Assembly: GCA_900553905.1 (NCBI GenBank)
Contig: USFL01000022.1
Coordinates: 1 to 11,639, forward strand
DNA: 11,639 bases
From: an uncultured Eubacteriales bacterium
Lineage (GTDB): Bacteria > Bacillota > Clostridia > Christensenellales > Aristaeellaceae
Direction of reading: 5' to 3'
The number at the start of each line of letters is the position of its first letter. Within the stretch, counting starts at the first letter, position 1. The position numbers and the translations under genes were made by a program. Shown here one piece after another: positions 6,648 to 11,639 of this stretch. The notes beneath the pieces were generated by a model. The model was not told where the DNA came from, did not search any database, and saw only the letters and a program-made list of their open reading frames with translations.

Positions 6648-7889
6648 TTACAGGGAGTTGAGACGGCTCTCCATATCGGACGCGGCCTGCTCGGAGGTCT
6701 TCTGGCCCAGCAGCACCGCCTGTACCTCTTCGGTGATGATGGACTTGATCTCGTTGGCATTCATCATGCTGGCGGTCTCCTCCAGGCGCGCGGTGGCGGT
6801 AGAGGTGAGGAAGCCGCTCAGGTAGGCGTCGTTCTTGACCACGTCGGTCGCGGCGGCGCTCTTGGTCACGGGCGGCATGCCGTTCTTTTCAAAGTACTCC
6901 AGGGCGATGGCGTCGCTGGTGAGGACCTTGGCCATCTCGCCGACGGCCTCCTTGTTCTCGCTGGCCTCGAAGGCCACCAGCAAATGGCCCCACATGGTGC
7001 TCTGGGGCTCGTCGCCCTCATTGAGCACGGGACGGAGCATGGCGGAGCAGACGTTGACCACGTCCTCGGGCGCCACGCCGTTGCTCACGGCCTGGCCCTT
7101 GGCCACCACCGCGTCGTCATAGAAGGCGATCTTGCCCTGCGCAAAGAGCTGACGGCTGTCGCCGCGGCCGGTGTCCATGGCGATGTAGCCCTTGTCCAGC
7201 AGGCTCTTGTACCAGTTGAGGCAGTCGATGGTGGCCTGGCTGTTGATGGTCACGCTGCCGTCCTCGCCGAAGATGCTGCCGCCGAAGGCCCACAGCCAGG
7301 GCATGAAGTCGCCCGCGCAGGTGGCGTCCTTGGTGGACAGGCCGTAGGGAATCAGCGTTTCGTCCATGGCCTTGATGTCGGCCATGCAGGCTTCAAACTC
7401 CTCGATGGTCACAGGCACGGTGTCCCAGCCGGCGGCGGCGAGCAGCTCGGGGTTTTAAACCATGCTGATGGAGGCCATGGACCAGGGCAGACCGAGCTGC
7501 TTGCCGTCGATGCGGCCGGAGGCCAGCGCGGCTTCCTCGAAGTTCTCCTTGAGGTAATCCTCGCCCAGGATCTCGGTCCAGTCGGCGAGCACGCCCGCCT
7601 GGGCCACGGTGTTGAAGATGCTGATGTCGGTCTGGGCAATGTCGAGCTGTTCTCCGCCCTGCACGCGGATGAGCAGCTGCTGGGCGGTATCGGCCCAGGT
7701 CCAGCCCACCCAGGTGACGGTGTTGCCGGTTTCAGCCTCATAGGTGTCCATCATCTTCTGGAAGATGTCCTTGGTGGCCTCTTCCTCGCCGGACCAGCCG
7801 GCCCAGACGATGTTGGCGCCCTCCGCCACGGCCGCGGCCGAGGTCAGGAGCATCGTCGCGCAAAGGATCATTGCAAGCAGCTTTTTCAT
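6648..7889 (-). pseudogene. Extracellular sugar-binding protein of an ABC importer, interrupted by an in-frame stop
   Basis: The full span is 413 codons, the usual size of family 1 solute-binding proteins. It starts with MKKLLAMILCATMLLTSAA, a signal peptide with likely cleavage after AAAVA, then ANIVWAGWSGEEEATKDIF and GGEQLDIAQTDIS, typical of the fold. Codon 145 (7455-7457) is TAA, within SMV-stop-NPELLAAAGWD. Family members have Tyr-Asn here, so a Tyr codon became a stop by one base change. The same frame then continues for 268 more codons to 6648, including FAQGKIAFYDD, EYFEKNGMPPVTK and the C-terminal helix ending in MESRLNSL. The first 144 residues alone make only part of one lobe and cannot bind sugar. 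A good AAGGAGG precedes the ATG by 9 bases. No lipobox cysteine is seen. The 48-base gap to the oxidoreductase gene upstream implies shared transcription. The substrate is unknown. Confidence 0.87.
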
Positions 7890-7937
7890 GATTGTCTCCT
7901 CCTTAAAACAATGTCGTTCTATTGCTATGCCGCTCGA

Positions 7938-10041
7938 TCAGCGGTCATATTCGGGATTGGGAAGCACGGCATAGACCACCACGCCGCCGTAGGTGGCGGT
8001 GATGCGCACCTCCAGCTCCGTGCACGCCACGGGTTGGAAACGGTGAAACCGCCTGCGCTGGACGTTTTCGGATACCTCGGCCACCGTCCGCTCGCCCCCG
8101 GGGCCGCGCGCGATCAGCCGGTAATCCCGCGCAAGCTGGGCAGGCATGCCCGGCCGCGCCGCGTAGTGATGATGCGGGTCCCAGGTTTCGCAGCGGCTGC
8201 TGGTCAGCTCCATGGACAGCTCGGGGTCAAAGAGCAGGAGCACGGACGCCAGCCGCACCGGCTCGCTCCAGCGCAGGCAGATCGCCTCGTCCGCCGGGCC
8301 AAGGCCCTCCGAGGCCCAGGCGCGGGGGCCGCCCCAGGGACGAAGGTATCCGTCCTGCACGTTCTGGGGGGGCATAGAGATCGTCCTTTGATAGCGCGAG
8401 GCAGGGATGGAACCATTCCGTCTCCGCGCAGGAGCCCGCCAGCACGCCCGGCAGCGGCGCGCCGCCCAGCAGCGTCACGCCCTGCGCAGGCTCCAGCCGG
8501 GCCTGAAGGAAACCCTCCCCCTCCGCCGGGAGCGCGAGCTCCGAGCGTCCGGCAGGGATGCGCAGGCAAAGCGTCTCCACGCCCTCCGGAAAGGGCTCGC
8601 GCCGCGAGGGCAGGGGCGAGGGATGGAGCGTGAAGCGCACTTCCGTCTCCCCTTCGCTCTCCACCGCCAGCCGCGCCTCGCCGCCGCAGGCGGGATAGAC
8701 AACAAACGTCTCCTCTTTCAGCGGCCAGCGGCCGGCGCAGGGCCTGGCCTCGGGCCTGAGCACGGAGGTGGCCGAGATGTGGTCAGAGCGCAGAAAGCCG
8801 TCTTCCACACGCGCCCACAACAGCGCGTCGTCCAGCGCAAGCCGCCGCAGAAGGGCTTCCAGGGCTGTGTTTTTTAGGTTTTCAGGCGTCATGCCGCGCG
8901 CGGCGCACATCGCCGCCGCTGTTCCGGCCGCCTGACCCATCAGCGCACAGGTGTTCATCACGCGCGCCGAGGTGTAGGCCGCATAGCTCATCGAGGCGCA
9001 GCGCCCCGCGAACAGCAGGTTCTCCACGCAGGGGTTGTACAGACAGCCCAGCGGCAGGCCGTAGCACGACACCGATAGCTGGCGGCACTGGTCCTTTTCG
9101 CTCAGCACCCCGCCGGAGGGATGGCTGTCCATGTACCAGCCGCCATAGGCCACCGCGCCGGGCCGCCCGAGTCCGCCCGTCACGTCGCGCTGGGTCAGCG
9201 TCTCCTCGCCCACCAGCCTGCGCGAGCCGCGCCGTCCGGGATAGAGGCCCAGCCATTCCAGCTGCAAATTCTCCGCGTCGTAGCGGCCGCTGTTTTTGAT
9301 ATAGTTCCAGATGCCCAGGGCAATCGCGCGCAGCTCCAATCCGATGCGCTGGTCCTCGGCGATCACGTCCAGCCTGCCGCCGTACTCAAACCACCAGCAG
9401 TCGCTGCCCTGCATGTCGGCGCGCACCACGCGCCCGCCCCGGTCCACCAGCTGGCGGACACGCTCCAGCGGATAGGCATAGTCCGGCGGGGCGTAGGGTG
9501 CGGGATGGTCCAGCCGCCGGGACTGGAGCAAAATCGAGCAACCCTGCGTAAACTGGTCCGGCGCGGAGAGCGCCAGGCTTTCGCCAAATTCTTCGCGGCC
9601 CTCGCGGCCCGTGCGGAAGGGCACTCCCGCCAGCTTGGAGAGATACCCGTCGCCCGTGCAGTCCACAAAAACCCGCGCCTGCGCCTCCTGTTCGCTCTCG
9701 GTCCGCAGCCCGCGAAGCGAAACCCTCTCAAGCCTCTCGTTTTCCACCGACGCGGCGGTCATCTGCGTATTGAGCAGGAGCGTAAGCCCCTCCTGCTCAA
9801 GCAGCGCGTCCAGAAGCACGTCGTCCCAGGTGAGCACGCTGCCCAGCGGGTCGCGCGAGAGGGCCCGCAGCTTCAATTCGCCCCAGATGCCCATCTCCTC
9901 GGCAAACAGGTTGCCGCCGCCGGTCGCGCCCCGCGTCCATACGCGGATCTCGCTGGAGCTCTTCCCGCCCGGCACCAGCCGGTCCGTGACCAGCAGCGTC
10001 CTGGCCCCGCTTCGTGCGGCGGCCAGCGCGGCGCTCACGCC
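7938..10041 (-). pseudogene. FAD-dependent oxidoreductase, truncated at the 5' end and frameshifted near the 3' end
   Basis: The remaining product resembles the FAD_oxidored family (FAD-dependent oxidoreductases of about 700 residues, often beside sugar-uptake genes). It opens with GVSAALAAARSGARTLLVTDR, which should directly follow a GGGPAG-like nucleotide-binding loop; that loop is missing. VDCTGDGYLSKLAGVPF (about 125-141) and VENLLFAGRCASMSYAAYTSARVM are classic FAD-site motifs. After DDLYAP the frame breaks in a run of seven C (8366-8372, shown as G on the plus strand). With six C it continues as QNVQDGYLRPWGGPRAWAS into a beta-rich C-terminal domain ending in NPEYDR at 7938. The unbroken frame instead runs out of family at 8227. 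It is the first gene of the operon, divergent from the regulator. Without the GxGxxG loop it should not bind FAD. The reaction and substrate are unknown; a sugar or sugar-derived substrate is a guess from its neighbours. Confidence 0.85.
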
Positions 10042-10811
10042 CCTATCTGGGACACAGCAACCCCTATTGCATGTTCATCAAGCAGAGCCAGAGCCGCTAT
10101 TACCACTGCTTGAGCATGATGAAAAAGATGGCCAACAAATGCCTGACCGAGGGCTGCACCTACCGCGGGGCGTGCTACGCGGGGGTGGGCGAATACGTCT
10201 CCCCCATTCTCTGGGAGGGAAAGCTGCTGGGTGCGGTGACGGCGGGCTTTCTGCCCATGGAAAAGGAAGAGGCGCACAGCCGCATCGCCCGCGCGATGAC
10301 CGGTTCCCCGGACGGCGAGCTGGAGACGGCCCTGCGCCTCTACGAACAAAACATCCTGACCACGGCGGTGCCTGAGCAGACGCTGCTGCCTTCGCTGGAC
10401 TTCGTGGCCAGCTATCTGGCCATGACCTACCGCATGGGCCAGGAAAGCGTGACCGGCCAGCATCTGGTAAACGCGCGCAAGCGAAGCGACACAGACGAAC
10501 TATTGACCCACGCCGTGGGCTTTTTGCATCAGGAATATCAGAACCCCATCACCATATCCCTGCTCGCGGCGGAATGCCACTGCTCGGAAAGCAGCCCCAA
10601 CCACATGCTCAAAAAGCGCCTTGGCGTGAGCATGAGCACCTATGTCAACAAGCTGCGCGTGGAACGGGCCAAGCGCTACCTGCTGGAGACGGACGACTCC
10701 ATGCTCTCCATCGCGCTGAGCGTGGGCTTCCGCGACGCCAACTACTTCGCGCGCGTCTTTCGCCAGCTCATCGGCATTCAGCCCACCGAATTCCGGCGGC
10801 GCTACCGCTAG
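10014..10811 (+). CDS. AraC-family regulator with PocR-like sensor domain, 5'-truncated
   Basis: The open frame is 265 codons, but only the part from about codon 10 (near 10041) is regulator sequence; the GTG at 10014 lies in antisense of the oxidoreductase gene and has no ribosome binding site. Codons 10-85 match the second half of a PocR-type ligand-binding domain: GHSNPYCMFIK, then cysteines at 32, 43, 48 and 54, and SPILWEGKLLGAVTAGF. Codons 155-265 are the double helix-turn-helix DNA-binding domain of AraC proteins (ITISLLAAECHCS, LRVERAKRYLLETD, IALSVGFRDANYFARVFRQ, PTEFRRRY). The first recognition helix has Ser-Pro where Tyr-Leu/Phe is usual, which is odd. An intact version would sense a sugar or metabolite and switch on the divergent uptake operon. 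Having lost its start, promoter and half of its sensor, it is probably inactive. Its stop lies four bases from the stop of the convergent MATE gene. Confidence 0.82.
   Translation: MRRPARRSRPYLGHSNPYCMFIKQSQSRYYHCLSMMKKMANKCLTEGCTYRGACYAGVGEYVSPILWEGKLLGAVTAGFLPMEKEEAHSRIARAMTGSPDGELETALRLYEQNILTTAVPEQTLLPSLDFVASYLAMTYRMGQESVTGQHLVNARKRSDTDELLTHAVGFLHQEYQNPITISLLAAECHCSESSPNHMLKKRLGVSMSTYVNKLRVERAKRYLLETDDSMLSIALSVGFRDANYFARVFRQLIGIQPTEFRRRYR
10036..10046. other. Deletion (or assembly) junction between two truncated divergent genes
   Basis: Minus-strand codons up to 10041 still match the oxidoreductase (Gly-Val-Ser-Ala-Ala), but the next codons read DRGPV-type nonsense and soon hit a stop at 10075-10077. 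On the plus strand, codons from about 10041-10044 onward (PYLGHSNPYC) match the middle of a PocR-like domain, while the codons before are antisense of the oxidoreductase. Both 5' ends, both start codons and the shared divergent promoter region are therefore missing at one point. I estimate about 20 codons of the oxidoreductase and 50 or more of the regulator are lost, plus the intergenic region. Confidence 0.75.
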
Positions 10812-10815
10812 GCGC

Positions 10816-11639
10816 TCACACCACCCGCTTGGTCAGCCACCTGGAGCCCAGATAGCGCGTCACAAAGAACGCACCGCGCACCACCCAGTCGATGAACATG
10901 GCGACCCAGATGCCCAGCAGCCCCATGTCAAACGAGTACACCAGCAGGTAGCTGGCCCCGATGCGGAACACCCACATGCACGAGACCGACACGCCCATGG
11001 TAAAGCGCGCGTCGCCCGCGGCGCGCAGGGCGTTGGGCACCGTGAAGCTGGCCGGCCAGAAGATGGCCGCCGCCACCGCATACCAGCGCAGCACTTCCTC
11101 GGAGGCGTCCAGGGCCTCGGGGCTGAGGTTAAAGATCCCGGCCAGGGGCCTAGCAAAGATGAACAGGACCACATCCACCGCGATGGTGAAGCCATACACC
11201 AGCAGAATCAGCCGGTTGGCATAGTAGCGCGCCTGGCGCACGTCGCCCGCGCCCACGCACTGCCCCACCACCGTCACGATGGCCAGGCCGATGGCGGTGC
11301 CGGGCAGGTTGCACAGGGAGGCGATGTTGTTGGAGATGGCGTTGGCGGCGATGATGGAGACGCCAAACATGCTCACGATGCCGGCCACCATGAGCTTGCC
11401 GATCTGGAACATGCTGTTTTCCAACCCGTTGGGGATGCCCTGGCTGAAGATGCGGCGAATCATGGGGCCGTCCGGCTCAGGGCGCATCGGATGGATGAGG
11501 TGGATGGGGGCCGAGCGGTTGAGCAGCAGCCACACCATGATGCCCGCGCCCAGCATGCGCGCCAGCAGCGACGCGGTGCCCGCGCCCGCGACCTCCATGT
11601 TCAGGCCATAGATGAGCAGGGCGTTTCCGCCGACGTTAA
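10816..11639 (-). CDS. MATE-family multidrug/cation exporter, C-terminal part (runs off window)
   Basis: The frame is open to the window end, and 274 residues are visible of about 450 usual for the family. MATE exporters are 12-helix inner-membrane antiporters that expel drugs or metabolites against sodium or protons. The visible part covers roughly helices 5-12. It includes NALLIYGLNMEVAGAGTASL, the typical helix 5/6 region, then QGIPNGLENSMFQIGKL (start of the second repeat unit), NLPGTAIGLAIVTVVGQCVGAG and PNALRAAGDARFTMGVS, all hallmarks of the family. The ATG at 11598 is internal, because family sequence continues upstream of it to 11639. Its stop (10816-10818) is four bases from the regulator stop, with no terminator between. 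No damage is seen in the visible part. The substrate cannot be told. Confidence 0.9.
   Translation of the reverse strand, partial: NVGGNALLIYGLNMEVAGAGTASLLARMLGAGIMVWLLLNRSAPIHLIHPMRPEPDGPMIRRIFSQGIPNGLENSMFQIGKLMVAGIVSMFGVSIIAANAISNNIASLCNLPGTAIGLAIVTVVGQCVGAGDVRQARYYANRLILLVYGFTIAVDVVLFIFARPLAGIFNLSPEALDASEEVLRWYAVAAAIFWPASFTVPNALRAAGDARFTMGVSVSCMWVFRIGASYLLVYSFDMGLLGIWVAMFIDWVVRGAFFVTRYLGSRWLTKRVV

Noticed and set aside
7455..7457. TAA as a sense codon or programmed read-through site
   Set aside because: TAA ends several intact genes here (VTC, DUF4956), and no recoding structure is evident. A point mutation is simpler.
7890..7937. Separate promoter for the binding-protein gene
   Set aside because: No convincing -35/-10 pair with 16-18 base spacing was found in the short gap; co-transcription from the oxidoreductase is more likely.
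7930..7944. Small inverted repeat at the end of the oxidoreductase gene
   Set aside because: Only five base pairs around a five-base loop with no T tract; likely chance in GC-rich sequence.
8366..8372. C7 tract as a phase-variation switch
   Set aside because: The tract is short and the gene is already beheaded at the other end, so switching would not restore function.
6525..8633. 702-codon open frame on the plus strand
   Set aside because: It lies antisense to the binding-protein and oxidoreductase genes, is rich in His, Gly, Ala and Arg without any domain, and has no ribosome binding site. It is a by-product of GC-rich codon use in the opposite strand.

Overview
The window looks like a GC-rich Bacillota (Clostridia-like) chromosome. 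Ribosome binding sites are strong AGGAGG types, and the gene families are common in gut Clostridia: a CotH-type protein with lamin-tail domains, a sugar ABC importer of the MalFG type, and an AraC regulator with a PocR-like sensor. No close relative could be searched, so the taxonomic call is soft. No RNA genes, CRISPR arrays or insertion sequences were seen.

Left part (about 1-4950, minus strand). Three apparently intact genes form one unit, transcribed from right to left. First is a membrane-anchored, extracytoplasmic CotH-family kinase-like protein carrying three lamin-tail domains. Next is a DUF4956 membrane protein, and last a VTC-type polyphosphate polymerase domain protein. A good extended -10 promoter precedes cotH, a second promoter with a perfect TTGACA box lies just before the DUF4956 gene, and a stem-loop closes the unit. 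The last 22 codons of a possible convergent plus-strand gene lie at the left edge. My main hypothesis is a polyphosphate-making and -moving module coupled to an outside kinase-like enzyme.

Middle part (about 4990-10041, minus strand). This was a sugar-uptake operon, in transcription order: FAD-dependent oxidoreductase, substrate-binding protein, MalF-type permease, MalG-type permease, then a textbook terminator. A PocR/AraC regulator was divergent from it. Every gene here carries a lesion. The oxidoreductase has lost its N-terminal dinucleotide-binding motif and is frameshifted in a C7 tract. The binding protein has an in-frame TAA, the MalF gene a one-base deletion, and the MalG gene an in-frame loss of about 65 codons. 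The regulator has lost the front of its sensor domain. One junction near 10041 explains both 5' truncations and removed the shared promoter region. The left 4.8 kb has no such damage, which favours real decay of one operon over uniformly poor sequence, though a faulty draft assembly cannot be excluded.

Right part (10042-11639). The truncated regulator (plus) converges, with four bases between stop codons, on a MATE-family exporter gene (minus) that runs off the window end.
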